Below are positions 1-9,168 of a stretch of DNA of 64,000 bases, one piece after another. Within the stretch, counting starts at the first letter, position 1; each line of letters begins with the position of its first letter. Origin of the DNA: Comamonadaceae bacterium 2FH (GTDB lineage: Bacteria > Pseudomonadota > Gammaproteobacteria > Burkholderiales > Burkholderiaceae_C); contig SCMQ01000003.1 of NCBI GenBank assembly GCA_005503335.1, positions 169,260 to 233,259 on the forward strand. Reading direction: 5' to 3'. The notes beneath the pieces are model-generated. The model was not told the origin of the DNA. It saw nothing but the letters and a program-made list of their open reading frames with translations, and did no database searches. Both the position numbers and the translations under genes were made by a program.

Positions 1-1683
1 AACCTGATCCACGAGGGCCCGGCGCTGCAGCTGGGCAAGAAGGGCCTGTTCGGCGGCACCCACATCCTGGTGCCGCGCGGCGGCATTGCGGTCCACATCA
101 ACGCCTTCAACTTCCCCATCTGGGGCCTGCTCGAGAAGTTTGCGCCCAGCTTCCTGGCCGGCATGCCCTGCATAGGCAAGCCCGCCACGGCTACCAGCTA
201 CCTGACCGAGGCCATGGTGCGCCTGGTCAACGAATCGGGCATCCTGCCGGCCGGCGCGCTGCAGCTGGTGATCGGCAGCACCGGCGACCTGCTGGACCGC
301 CTGGACGGCAGCGACGTCGTGACCTTCACCGGCTCGGCCGACACGGCCGCCAAGCTGCGCGTGCACCCCAACATCGTGCGCAACAGCATCCCCTTCAACG
401 CCGAGGCCGACTCGCTGAACTGCGCCATCCTGGCCCCGGACGTGACGCCCGACGACGAGGAGTTCGACCTGTTCGTCAAGGAAGTGGCGCGCGAGATGAC
501 CGTCAAGGCCGGCCAGAAATGCACGGCGATCCGCCGCGCCATCGTGCCGCGCCAGCACCTCGACGCCGTGGCCGAGCGCCTGGCGGCGCGCCTGGCCAAG
601 ACCGTGGTGGGTGACCCCTCGGTCGAGGGCGTGAAGATGGGCGCGCTGGCCTCGCTGGACCAGCAGGCCGACGTGGCCGAGCGCGTGGCGCTGCTGCGTC
701 AGGGGGCCGAGCTGGTCTACGGCGGCGGCCAGGGCTTCGCGCCGCTGGGCGAGGGCGTCGCCGGGGGGGCTTTCTTCCAGCCCACGCTGCTGCTGTCGCG
801 CCAGCCGCTGGCCCACGACGCGGTGCACGACGTCGAGGCCTTCGGCCCGGTCAGCACGCTGATGCCCTACGAGGGCATTGAAGAAGCGCTGCAGCTGGCC
901 GCGCGCGGCAAGGGCAGCCTGGTCAGCACCCTGGTGACCAAGGACCCGGCCACGGCCGCGACCATGGTGCCGGCCCTGGCCGCGCTGCACGGCCGCGTCC
1001 ATGTGCTGGACCGCGAGTCGGCGCCCGAGTCGACCGGCCACGGCTCGCCGCTGCCGGTGCTCAAGCATGGCGGCCCGGGTCGCGCCGGCGGCGGCGAGGA
1101 GCTCGGTGGCCTGCGCGCCGTCACGCACCTGCTGCAGCGCGCCGCGGTGCAGGGCTCGCCCACCATGCTGACTGCCGTGACGCGCGAGTACGTGCGCGGC
1201 GCCAAGGTGATCGAGACCGGCACGCACCCGTTCCGCCGCCATTTCGAGGACATCCAGATCGGCGAGTCGCTGCTGACTGCGTCGCGCGTGATCGGCGACG
1301 AGGATGTCCATGCCTTCGGCAAGCTGACTGGCGACATGTTCTACATGCACTTCGACGAGGAAGCCGCCAAGGCCTCGCCGTTCGGCAAGCGCATCGCCCA
1401 CGGCTACCTGGTGCTGTCCGATGCGGCCGGCCTGTTCGTGGTGCCCGAGCCGGGCCCGGTGCTGGCCAACTACGGCCTGGACACCCTGCGCTTCGTCAAG
1501 CCCGTGGGCATAGGCGACAGCATCCAGGTGCGCCTGACCTGCAAGCGCAAGATCGACCGCAACAAGAAGGACGCCAACGGCCAGGGCCAGGGCGTGGTGG
1601 CCTGGGACGTGGAAGTCAAGAACCAGGACGGCGAGCTGGTGGCCAGCTACGACATCCTGACCCTGGTGTCGAAGAAGGCCTGA
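1..1683 (+). CDS. paaZ: PaaZ, bifunctional oxepin-CoA hydrolase / semialdehyde dehydrogenase (5' end missing)
   Basis: This is the C-terminal 560 residues of a two-domain phenylacetate catabolic enzyme; the open frame runs back to base 1, so the start lies outside the window. The first two thirds is an aldehyde dehydrogenase domain with the general-base Glu in EADSLNC and the nucleophilic Cys in AGQKCTAIRR. The last 170 residues are a MaoC-type hydratase domain with the Asp and His of TGDMFYMH spaced as in E. coli PaaZ. In that family the hydratase opens the oxepin-CoA ring and the dehydrogenase oxidises the resulting semialdehyde. No other paa gene is visible. It converges on the minus-strand operon with no gap, its stop lying next to the end of the broken epimerase gene. 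Confidence 0.93.
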   Translation, partial: NLIHEGPALQLGKKGLFGGTHILVPRGGIAVHINAFNFPIWGLLEKFAPSFLAGMPCIGKPATATSYLTEAMVRLVNESGILPAGALQLVIGSTGDLLDRLDGSDVVTFTGSADTAAKLRVHPNIVRNSIPFNAEADSLNCAILAPDVTPDDEEFDLFVKEVAREMTVKAGQKCTAIRRAIVPRQHLDAVAERLAARLAKTVVGDPSVEGVKMGALASLDQQADVAERVALLRQGAELVYGGGQGFAPLGEGVAGGAFFQPTLLLSRQPLAHDAVHDVEAFGPVSTLMPYEGIEEALQLAARGKGSLVSTLVTKDPATAATMVPALAALHGRVHVLDRESAPESTGHGSPLPVLKHGGPGRAGGGEELGGLRAVTHLLQRAAVQGSPTMLTAVTREYVRGAKVIETGTHPFRRHFEDIQIGESLLTASRVIGDEDVHAFGKLTGDMFYMHFDEEAAKASPFGKRIAHGYLVLSDAAGLFVVPEPGPVLANYGLDTLRFVKPVGIGDSIQVRLTCKRKIDRNKKDANGQGQGVVAWDVEVKNQDGELVASYDILTLVSKKA

Positions 1684-2848
1684 TCAGGCAGCCTGTGCCC
1701 GGTAATGCGCCACGGTGGCCGCGAGGCCCTGGGCCAGCGTGGTGCGCTGGCGCCCCGGCAGCAGCGCGTCCAGGCCTTCCTCGTCTAGGCCGGGCGCAAT
1801 CGTGAGCGGCGGGCCCACCGCGTCCAGCCGGGCACCAGGCGGCGGATCTCGGCCATTACCTGGTCCACGGTGGCGGTTTCGCCGACCAGGTTGTAGACGC
1901 TGGCGCCCTGGGCCGGCGTGAGCAGGGCCTGCTCGAAGGCGGTGGCCACGTCGTCCACGTAGATCAGGCCCGAGGCGCCGGTATAGCCTATCGTGTACGG
2001 CTCGTCGCGCACGGCGGCGCGGCAGGCAATGCTGGGGCCGGCGCTGATACCGCTCTCGCGCCCGGGCCCGTAGACCACGAAGGGCCTGAAGCCCACGCTG
2101 GCCAGGCCATGGTCGCGCCAGTAGGCGCGCGCCGAGCCTTCCACGGCGAGCTTGAAGGCGCCGTAATGCGTGGCCGGCAGCGGCTGGCGCGCATCGTCGG
2201 GGCCGTAGACGCCCGCGGTGCTGGCGTAGACCAGCTGGCGCAGGCCCTGGGCGCGCGCCGCCTCGAACAGGTTGAGCGAGCCGATCAGGTTGATCCAGGA
2301 GTCTGTCGGGCTCTGGGATGGCCCCGCGCCGGGGCGAGTCGGGGCGCCAGGCGAGGCGGCGGCGACGCCGCATGGCCGAGCCATGCAAGGAGCCGGCAAC
2401 GACGCATGGCGCCCCGAATCGCCCCGGCCCGAAGGGTTGGGCCGGAAACCGGGCCGATGCGGCGTTGCAAATGCTCGCCGGACGGCTAGTCCGGCTGCGC
2501 TTTGCGCCTTGCCTCGACCCGGTTTCTGGCCCAACGCGGGGCCATCCCAGAGCCCGACAGACTCCTTGCGCCGCGCACCGGGTCGGCCGCGCAGGCCGGG
2601 GTCAGCACGCCGGCCAGGTGGACGATGCCGTCGCAGCCTGCGGCGGCGCGCCGCACGGCCGCGCCGTCGCGGATGTCGCCGACCTGCCAGTCCAGGGACT
2701 GGGCCAGGGCGTGGCCCGCGACCTCGGCGACGATGCGGCGCTCGGCGCTGATGTCGAACACCCGCGCCGCGATGCCGCGCCGCGCCAGGCGGCGGATGAT
2801 CCAGGCGCCGAGGAAGCCGCTGCCGCCGGTGACCAGGACTTGTTTCAT
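1684..2848 (-). pseudogene. NAD-dependent epimerase/dehydratase, interrupted and frameshifted
   Basis: Read from 2848 (ATG after an AAGGAG site) the protein starts as an extended SDR with the Rossmann motif TGGSGFLG and continues to DPVRGA. It is then cut by an inserted element at 2297-2566. Homology resumes at INLIGSLNLFEAAR and includes the catalytic serine region VYASTAGVYG and HYGAFK as the Tyr-x3-Lys pair. A second lesion near 1830-1850 shifts the frame: one frame ends soon after RRLVPGW, while the natural C-terminus (LDAVGPPLTIAPGL to AHYRAQAA) lies in another. Two independent lesions make a functional product unlikely. It is the last gene of the minus-strand catabolic operon, 10 bp after the preceding SDR. 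The original substrate cannot be told. Confidence 0.85.
2297..2566. mobile_element. MITE-like element with 32-bp perfect terminal inverted repeats
   Basis: Bases 2297-2328 are the exact reverse complement of 2535-2566 (32 of 32). The 270-bp unit has no convincing ORF and splits the epimerase gene between DPVRGA and INLIGS. The inside is GC-rich with several short palindromes. A clear target-site duplication is not visible. Its inner segments at 2462-2481 and 2491-2512 resemble segments of the element at 54208-54570. It is probably a non-autonomous element moved by a transposase encoded elsewhere, but no transposase is present to prove this. Confidence 0.75.
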
Positions 2849-2858
2849 GTTTGCTCCT

Positions 2859-3677
2859 TCAGCGGTCCAGCGGGGGCTTGCCCGGGCGGCCCGGGATCAT
2901 GGCCAGCATGTGGTCGGAGATGCCGCCGTCGACCACCAGGTTCTGGCCCGTCACGTAGGCCGCGCCGGCGCTGGCCAGCCAGGCCACGGCCGCGCCCACG
3001 TCCTCGGCGCGGCCGATGCGGCCCAGCGGCACCAGGGCCTCGCGCCGGGCCAGGGTGCCGGGGTCCTGGTAGACGGCCTCGGTCAGCGGGGTGCGGATCA
3101 TGCCGGGGCAGACCGTGTTGACGCGTATGCCCGGCTCGGCCCATTCCTGGGCGAGCTGGCGGCACAGCATGATCAGCGCGGCCTTGGCGGCCGAGTAGGC
3201 GCCGTAGCCGGGATGCGGGGTGAGGCCCGACATCGAGGCGACGGCCGTGATGCTGCCGCGTGTGCGCGCCAGTGGCTCGCGGGCGGCCTGGGCCAGCAGC
3301 CAGGCCGAGCGGGTGTTGAGGTTGAACGTCGCGTCCCACTGGGCCAGCGGCAGGTCGGCCAGGCGGCCGGGCCCGGAGGCGCCGGCGTTGCAGACCAGGG
3401 CCGTGAGCTCGCCGCCGCCGGCCTGGGCCTGCGCGACCAGGGCCGCGCATTGCTGCGCATCGGTGAGGTCGCCGCTCACGCCGCCGGCCGTGGCGCCGGC
3501 GGCGCGCAACTCGGCCAGCAGGGCCTGCAGGCGCTCGCCGGGCTGCGAGGCCGCGGCGCTGAGGTGGATGGGGGCGCCGTCCCGGCGTGCCTGGTCGATC
3601 AGCGCGAAGCAGATCGCGCGGCCTATGCCGCCCGTGGCACCGGTCACCAGGGCGTGGCGGGGAGGGGTGGCCTGCAT
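2859..3677 (-). CDS. SDR family NAD(P)-dependent oxidoreductase
   Basis: This 272-residue classical short-chain dehydrogenase has the cofactor motif TGATGGIG near residue 13, the NAG motif (VCNAG), a catalytic Ser in ASMSG and the YSAAK active-site pair. The C-terminal YVTGQNLVVDGG is typical of FabG-like members. It is likely to oxidise or reduce an alcohol/ketone on a CoA thioester or ring intermediate. It lies between the importer binding-protein gene (5 bp away) and the broken epimerase gene, in the same operon as three other SDRs, which suggests successive alcohol/ketone steps. The substrate is not determined. Confidence 0.85.
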   Translation of the reverse strand: MQATPPRHALVTGATGGIGRAICFALIDQARRDGAPIHLSAAASQPGERLQALLAELRAAGATAGGVSGDLTDAQQCAALVAQAQAGGGELTALVCNAGASGPGRLADLPLAQWDATFNLNTRSAWLLAQAAREPLARTRGSITAVASMSGLTPHPGYGAYSAAKAALIMLCRQLAQEWAEPGIRVNTVCPGMIRTPLTEAVYQDPGTLARREALVPLGRIGRAEDVGAAVAWLASAGAAYVTGQNLVVDGGISDHMLAMIPGRPGKPPLDR

Positions 3678-3682
3678 GGCGC

Positions 3683-4861
3683 TCAGAGCTTGCAGTCGGG
3701 CGAGGGCTGGGGCGCCAGCGTGGCCGGGAAGCTCTGCTGGATCACCGGGCGCAGCTTGCCGCCCTCGGCCTTGACCACGCCGACGTAGTTGGGGATCAGC
3801 AGCTGGTTGTCCTGGGCGCGCATGGTGACTTGGCCGTACACGGTGTCCAGCTGGGCGCCGCGCAGGGCCTTGGCCACTTCGGCGGGCTTGACGCTGCCGG
3901 CCTTCTTCACGCCCTCGAACATGACCTGGATGCCGTTGTAGGCAGCGCCTTCGTTCTCGGTCGGCAGGCGGTTGAACTTGGCCTTGAAGGCCTGGACGAA
4001 GGCCTTGTTGCGCGGGTTGTCGATCTCGGCGCCGTAGCCGATGTTGCCCCAGGTGCCCTCGGTGGCCTTGCCGGTCGCGTCGGCCACGTACTGGAAGATC
4101 AGCGCATGGCCCAGCAGGCGCTTAGGGCCGATCAGGCCGAACTCCTGGGCCTGCTTGACGAAGGCGATGCCGTCGCGGCCGACGATGGCGACCCAGACCG
4201 CCTGGGCGTCGGAGGCCTTGAGCTGGGCGATGTAGGGCGAGAAGTCCTTGGTGCCCATGGGCACGTAGAGCGACAGGTCGGCTTTCTTGCCCAGTGCGGC
4301 GGCCTTCTTGACGAAGGATTCGCCGGAGTCGCGGCCCCAGACGTAGTCGGAGGCGATCACGGCGTAGTTCTGCTCCTTGAAGCTCTTCATCCACTCGCCG
4401 ATCATGGCCAGGTCCATGGCGTCGGAGTGGTTGGTGCGGAAGCTGCGCGCCTTGCAGCTGTCGCCGGTCATCTTGTCCGACTTGGACAGGGTGCCGAAGT
4501 AGACCGCGTCCCAGCGCTCCAGGTTCTGGGCGATGGCCATCGAGATGGAGGAGGGGATGGCGCCGATCAGCAGGTTGTGGCCATCGCGCGCGAGCTTCTC
4601 GGCCACGCGGCGGCCGGCGTCGGGCGTGCCCTCGTCGTCGGCGACCTGCACCTTGACCTCGCGGCCGTCCACGCCGCCCTTGGCATTGGCCTCGTCGATC
4701 GCGAACTGGATGGCGCGCAGCACCTCCTCGCCCTGCTGGGCGAACTGGCCGGACTTGGACGTCACGAGGCCGACCTGGACCGGCTCCTTCTTCTGCGCGA
4801 GTGCCGCGAAGGGCAGGATGGCGCTGAGGGCCAGGGCGGCGAGGGGTTTGAGCTTCGACAT
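3683..4861 (-). CDS. Branched-chain-amino-acid-type ABC transporter substrate-binding protein
   Basis: This 392-residue periplasmic binding protein of the LivK/Peripla_BP_6 type starts with a Sec signal peptide (MSKLKPLAALALSAILPFAALA, cleaved near AQKK). The mature part opens with VQVGLVTSKSGQFAQQG, the usual first lobe of this family. It follows livF in the same operon, so it should deliver ligand to the LivHM permease. Proteins of this type in catabolic operons of Burkholderiales often bind aromatic or other carboxylic acids rather than leucine. Given the neighbouring enzymes, an organic acid is a reasonable guess for the ligand. Confidence 0.9.
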   Translation of the reverse strand: MSKLKPLAALALSAILPFAALAQKKEPVQVGLVTSKSGQFAQQGEEVLRAIQFAIDEANAKGGVDGREVKVQVADDEGTPDAGRRVAEKLARDGHNLLIGAIPSSISMAIAQNLERWDAVYFGTLSKSDKMTGDSCKARSFRTNHSDAMDLAMIGEWMKSFKEQNYAVIASDYVWGRDSGESFVKKAAALGKKADLSLYVPMGTKDFSPYIAQLKASDAQAVWVAIVGRDGIAFVKQAQEFGLIGPKRLLGHALIFQYVADATGKATEGTWGNIGYGAEIDNPRNKAFVQAFKAKFNRLPTENEGAAYNGIQVMFEGVKKAGSVKPAEVAKALRGAQLDTVYGQVTMRAQDNQLLIPNYVGVVKAEGGKLRPVIQQSFPATLAPQPSPDCKL

Positions 4862-4932
4862 GCTTTGTCTCCGAAAGGTGAGGATGGGAATACCGGATGC
4901 GGTCCGGCGGCCGGTCTTGCAAGAAAAGCGGT

Positions 4933-5637
4933 TCAGACCATCACATGGGCCTCGAGGTCGGCGAGCCCCTGGCGCGAGTTGACGACCTCGCCCTGGGCCA
5001 CTACCGAGCCCTTGGCCATGGCGCAGTAGCGCTCGGCCACACGGGTGACCAGGCTCATGTTCTGCTCGATCAGCAGCAGGGCCGTGCCCTGGTCCGCGAC
5101 CTTGTTGAAGATCTGGGCCAGCTGGTCCACGATCACCGGGGCCAGGCCCTCGGTCGGCTCGTCGAGCAGGATCAGCGCGGGGTTGGCCATCAGCGCCCGC
5201 CCCACGGCCAGCATCTGCTGCTGGCCGCCCGAGAGCGCCGTGCCCGGCGTGTGGGCGCGCTCCTCGAGGATGGGGAACAGCTTGTAGATCGCGGGCACGG
5301 TCCAGGGCCCCTTGCGGCCCACGGCCGCGCCCAGCAGCAGGTTCTCCTCCACCGTGAGGTTGGCGACGATGCGCCGGCCCTGCGGCACCACCACCACGCC
5401 ATGCTGGGCGGCCAGGTAGGGGCGCGGCCGCGGCAGGAGCTTGCCGCCCAGGCGGATCTCGCCGCCGCGCAGCGCGGCCAGGCCCAGGATGGTGTTGACC
5501 ACCGTGGTCTTGCCCACGCCGTTGCGCCCGATCAGCGCCACGCGCTCGCCGGGGTTCACCGTGAGGCTGAGGCCGTGCAGGATATGGGCAGAGCCATAAA
5601 AAGCATTGACGTTCTCAAGTTTCAGCAAGGCGGTCAT
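4933..5637 (-). CDS. livF: ABC transporter ATP-binding protein LivF
   Basis: This 234-residue ATPase has Walker A GRNGVGKTTVVN, the signature LSGGQQQM, Walker B LILLDEPTEGLAP and the switch His region LLIEQN. LivF-type proteins are the shorter of the two ATPases in Liv importers. Its ATG overlaps the stop of livG (ATGA), showing tight translational coupling. A 71-bp gap separates it from the binding-protein gene downstream. Confidence 0.93.
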   Translation of the reverse strand: MTALLKLENVNAFYGSAHILHGLSLTVNPGERVALIGRNGVGKTTVVNTILGLAALRGGEIRLGGKLLPRPRPYLAAQHGVVVVPQGRRIVANLTVEENLLLGAAVGRKGPWTVPAIYKLFPILEERAHTPGTALSGGQQQMLAVGRALMANPALILLDEPTEGLAPVIVDQLAQIFNKVADQGTALLLIEQNMSLVTRVAERYCAMAKGSVVAQGEVVNSRQGLADLEAHVMV

Positions 5638-6353
5638 GCAGCGCTCCCGAGATAGGCTTCGCGCACGCGCGGGTCGGCGCGCACGGCGGCCGGCTCGCCA
5701 CTGGCGATCACGCGGCCCAGTTCAAACACCGTCACGACATCGGAGATGCCGAACACCACGTCCATGTCGTGCTCGACCAGCAGCACGGACACCTCCCAGC
5801 GCGAGGTCAGCGCCTTCAGATGCCTGGCCAGGTCGTGCGACTCCTTGACCGACAGTCCGGCCATGGGCTCGTCGAGCAGCAGCACGCTGGGCCGGCCCAC
5901 CAGGGCCAGTGCCAGGTCCAGCCGGCGCTGCTGGCCGTAGCCCAGGTCTTCGGCGATCGCGTCGGAAAGCGGCAGCAGGTCCAGCTCCTGGAGCACCGCG
6001 TCGGCGTCGGCGTCCGGGTCTGCCACGCCCATCTTGTAGGAGGCCAGCTCGACCTGCTTGCGCACCGGCATCTGGCCGAACACGCTGGTGCGCTGGAAGC
6101 TGCGCGAGAGGCCGCGCATGCGGCGCTCGCTCACGCCTAGCGCGCTCACATCCTGGCCGCCCAGCATCACCTTGCCGCGCGTGAGGCGCCGGCGGCCGGT
6201 GATGGCGTCGATCACGGTGGACTTGCCGGCGCCGTTGGGGCCGATCAGGCCGCGGATCTCGCCCTTCCTGAGCGTCAGCGAGACGCCGTCCACCGCCTTG
6301 ACGCCGCCGTAGTGGATGGCGACGTCCTCGGCCTGCAACACGAATTCACTCAT
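5634..6353 (-). CDS. livG: ABC transporter ATP-binding protein LivG
   Basis: This 239-residue ATPase has Walker A GPNGAGKSTVIDA, a LivG-type insert, signature region LGYGQQRRLDLALAL (a Y-G-Q-Q-R variant of LSGGQ, common in LivG) and Walker B VLLLDEPMAGLS. I chose the ATG at 6353 because the AAGGA site lies 6 bases before it; an ATG at 6359 sits directly on that site. It pairs with LivF on the LivHM permease. Confidence 0.93.
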   Translation of the reverse strand: MSEFVLQAEDVAIHYGGVKAVDGVSLTLRKGEIRGLIGPNGAGKSTVIDAITGRRRLTRGKVMLGGQDVSALGVSERRMRGLSRSFQRTSVFGQMPVRKQVELASYKMGVADPDADADAVLQELDLLPLSDAIAEDLGYGQQRRLDLALALVGRPSVLLLDEPMAGLSVKESHDLARHLKALTSRWEVSVLLVEHDMDVVFGISDVVTVFELGRVIASGEPAAVRADPRVREAYLGSAA

Positions 6354-6364
6354 GGCCATTCCTT

Positions 6365-7387
6365 TCAGTGCGCGGTGGCGGAGTGGGTGGCGGGCGCCGC
6401 CGCGGCGCCCCGCGGGCGGGCCGCGGCCAGGGGCGCGTGGCGCTTGCGTGGCCGGGCCAGGCGCTGCAGGGCGCCGGCCATGCCGCTCGGGGAGAACACG
6501 ATCACGGTGATCAGCGCGATGCCGAAGATCGCCATCCAGTGGTTGGCCCAGTCGCCCAGGATGTCCTTGGCCAGGAAATAGACCATGGCGCCCAGCACCG
6601 GGCCCCACAGCGCCTTGTAGCCGCCGACCACCACCATCATCAGCGCCACGCCGGAGACGCTCCAGTGCAGGCTCTCGGGCGAGACGAAGCCGGTGTTCAG
6701 CGCCGACAGCACGCCGGCCACCGAGGTGATGCCGGCCGACAGCGCGAACAGCGCGGCGCGCGGCAGCAGGGTGCGGATGCCGATGAAGCGCGCGCGCTCC
6801 TCGTTGTCGCGCACCGCCTCGGTGACGGCGCCGAAGCGCCCGTGCAGCGCCAGCGACAGGCCCAGCATGCACAGCACCAGCACCACCCAGCAGACCAGGA
6901 ACATGGGGGCCGGGCGCAGCAGGGCCGAGGTGGAGAGGCCGAACAGCTGGCTCGGCCAATCGATGTTCATGCCGTCGGCGCCGCCGGTCAGGCCGCGCGA
7001 GCGCGAGGCGGTGAGGAAGAACATCTGGCCCACGGCCAGGGTCAGCATGCCGAAGGCGATGCCGGGCACGCGCACGATGATCAGGCCGAGCAGGAAGCCG
7101 AAGGCCGTGAGGCCGAGCACGGCGATCACGATGGCGGCCTCGGCCGGCACGGCCTTGAGCTGCAGCAGGATGCCAACCACATAGCCGGCCGAGCCGAAGA
7201 ACAGGGCATGGCCGAAGCTGGCCATGCCGTTCTGGCGCAGCAGCAGGCCCAGGCCGAGCGCGAACACGGCGTAGATCGTGGCCTGGGTCAGCAGCGACAG
7301 CGCGGTGCCCGAGCTGACGGCGAAGGTGAGGGCGAGGCCGGCCAGCAGTGCGGCGGCGGCGCAGGCCAGGAGGCGGGACAGGGACAT
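6365..7387 (-). CDS. livM: Branched-chain-type ABC transporter permease LivM
   Basis: This 340-residue integral membrane protein has about eight to ten hydrophobic segments, starting with LLACAAAALLAGLALTFAV. It carries the conserved permease stretch VRDNEERARFIGI and GALWGPVLGAMVYF near the end. The start at 7387 has a strong AAGGAGG site 7 bases upstream; the longer open frame to 7420 is not supported. It ends 11 bp before livG. With LivH it forms the transmembrane channel. Confidence 0.92.
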   Translation of the reverse strand: MSLSRLLACAAAALLAGLALTFAVSSGTALSLLTQATIYAVFALGLGLLLRQNGMASFGHALFFGSAGYVVGILLQLKAVPAEAAIVIAVLGLTAFGFLLGLIIVRVPGIAFGMLTLAVGQMFFLTASRSRGLTGGADGMNIDWPSQLFGLSTSALLRPAPMFLVCWVVLVLCMLGLSLALHGRFGAVTEAVRDNEERARFIGIRTLLPRAALFALSAGITSVAGVLSALNTGFVSPESLHWSVSGVALMMVVVGGYKALWGPVLGAMVYFLAKDILGDWANHWMAIFGIALITVIVFSPSGMAGALQRLARPRKRHAPLAAARPRGAAAAPATHSATAH

Positions 7388-7400
7388 GATGGGACCTCCT

Positions 7401-8252
7401 TCAGGTACGGCTGCCAGCAAAGCCCGCGGGCTTCCACAGCAGGATGGCGACCATCAGCGCAAACGGCAGCACGGCCGACAGGTCGGGCAGGTAGACCGCG
7501 CCGAGCGCCTGCACCTGGCCCAGCACCAGCGCCGCGACGAAGGCGCCGGCCAGGCTGCCCAGGCCGCCGATCACCACCACCACGAAGGAGTCGATCAGCA
7601 CGTCGCTGCTCATGGCCGGCGAGAGCGCGAGAAAGGGCGCGGCCACCACGCCGGCCAAGCCGGCCAGGGCCGTGCCCAGGCCCACCACGCCGGCGCTCAG
7701 CGCGTCGGTGTTGACGCCCTGCATGGCGGTGGTGGTGGGGTCGGTGCTGGCGGCGCGCACGAACAGGCCGAGCTTGGAATGGCGCAGCCACAGGCTCAGG
7801 CCCAGCGCCACCAGGGCGCCCACGGCGACCACCGCGACTCGGTAGGCCGGCACCGGCGCGCCCAGCAGCTCGACCGAGCGGCTCAGCAGATCGGGCGCGG
7901 GCACCGAGAGGTTGCCCTTGCCCCAGGTGGTCTGCACGAAGTCCTCGATCACCAGCAGCAGGCCGAAGGTGACCAGCACCACGGTGAGCGGGTCGCGGTC
8001 CTGCAGCAGGCGAAAGCCCCAGCGGTCGAGCAGCACGCCGACCACGGCCATCAGGGCCGGGGCGGCGAGCAGGGCCACCCAGAAGTTGCTGTGGGTGGCG
8101 ATCGAGTAGCCTAGGTAGGCCCCCAGCATGTAGAGCGAGCCGTGGGCGAAGTTCACCACTCGGCGCAGGCCGTAGATCAGGGCCAGGCCCGAGCACATCA
8201 CGATCAGCAATGCGCCGTAGACCAGGCCGTTGAACAGGTGGATGGTCAGCAT
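7401..8252 (-). CDS. livH: Branched-chain-type ABC transporter permease LivH
   Basis: This 283-residue permease begins MLTIHLFNGLVYGALLIVMCSGLALIYGL, the typical LivH N-terminus, and contains the conserved RRVVNFAHGSLYMLGAY. The start at 8252 follows an AGGAG site and fits the family; the frame is open to 8357 but that part is not family-like. It leads the four transporter-core genes. The 13-bp gap to livM supports co-expression. Confidence 0.92.
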   Translation of the reverse strand: MLTIHLFNGLVYGALLIVMCSGLALIYGLRRVVNFAHGSLYMLGAYLGYSIATHSNFWVALLAAPALMAVVGVLLDRWGFRLLQDRDPLTVVLVTFGLLLVIEDFVQTTWGKGNLSVPAPDLLSRSVELLGAPVPAYRVAVVAVGALVALGLSLWLRHSKLGLFVRAASTDPTTTAMQGVNTDALSAGVVGLGTALAGLAGVVAAPFLALSPAMSSDVLIDSFVVVVIGGLGSLAGAFVAALVLGQVQALGAVYLPDLSAVLPFALMVAILLWKPAGFAGSRT

Positions 8253-8310
8253 CTGTCTGTCTCCTAGTGTTGTTGCGAAAATTCCGGCGCGAGCCGGTGG
8301 CAGCCAGTCC

Positions 8311-9165
8311 TCATGACAGCTCCGAGGACAGGCCGGGCAAGGCGCTTTCGGTGGCACCGAAGGCCGACCAGCCGCCGTCGACGCTCAAGCTGGCGCCTGT
8401 GACGTAGCTGGCCCGGGGCGAGGCCAGGAACACGATGGCCTCGGCGATTTCCGCCGGCTCGGCCATGCGGCCCAGCGGCGTGCGGTGCTGGATGGCAGGG
8501 CCGTCGACCGCGCCCTGGCGCACCAGCTCGGCCACCAGCGCGGTGCGCACGTAGCCGGGCGCGACCGCGTTGACGCGTATGCCCTCGCGCGCCCATTCGC
8601 TGGCCAGGGCGCGCGTCATGCCGAGCAGGCCGGCCTTGGCCGCGCTGTAGGCGTTGCGGCCCGGGATGCCGACTAAGCTGGCGATGGAGCCCAGGTTGAC
8701 GATGGCGCCGCGGTTGCCGCGCGCGTCGCGGGCTTGGCCGCGCATGTGCGCCAGCACGGCCTGGCTCATCAGGAAGCTGCCGCGCAGGTGCACGGCCAGC
8801 ACGCGGTCGAAGGCCGCGGCGCTCTGGTCCAGCGTGGGCGCGGTCTGGTCGGCGATGCCGGCGTTGTTCACCAGGGCGTCGAGGCGGCCGAAGCGGTCCA
8901 GCGTAGCGGCCACGGCGGCCTGCACGCTGTCTGCGTCGGTCACGTCGCAGCCCAGGCCCAGGTGACGGTCGCCGAGCTCGGCGGCACGGGCCTGGGCGGC
9001 CTCGGCGCGCAGGTCGAGCAAGGCCACGCGCCAGCCCTGGGCCGCGAATTCGCGCGCCGTGGCCCAGCCTATGCCGTCGGCGGCGCCGGTGACGATGGCG
9101 ACGGCAGGCGCGAGGGGTTGAGCATCCCCCTGCGCGGGCAGCGCATGCGTGTTGGGATCGGTCAT
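8311..9165 (-). CDS. SDR family oxidoreductase
   Basis: This 284-residue classical SDR has TGAADGIG for the cofactor, NNAG (VNNAGIAD), Ser in NLGSIAS and the YSAAK pair. The C-terminal ASYVTGASLSVDGG is standard. It lies between the NIPSNAP gene (3 bp gap) and livH (58 bp gap). Together with the SDRs at 2859 and 11257 it suggests several alcohol/ketone interconversions in one pathway. The exact substrate is unknown. Confidence 0.85.
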   Translation of the reverse strand: MTDPNTHALPAQGDAQPLAPAVAIVTGAADGIGWATAREFAAQGWRVALLDLRAEAAQARAAELGDRHLGLGCDVTDADSVQAAVAATLDRFGRLDALVNNAGIADQTAPTLDQSAAAFDRVLAVHLRGSFLMSQAVLAHMRGQARDARGNRGAIVNLGSIASLVGIPGRNAYSAAKAGLLGMTRALASEWAREGIRVNAVAPGYVRTALVAELVRQGAVDGPAIQHRTPLGRMAEPAEIAEAIVFLASPRASYVTGASLSVDGGWSAFGATESALPGLSSELS

Positions 9166-9168
9166 GGC

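Noticed and set aside
2297..2566. Inverted ends read as a transcription terminator
   Set aside because: The arms are 206 bases apart, with no U-tract, and they interrupt a gene; an insertion explains them better.
2502..3788. 428-residue plus-strand open frame
   Set aside because: It lies opposite the SDR gene and its composition is antisense-like; no motif is visible.
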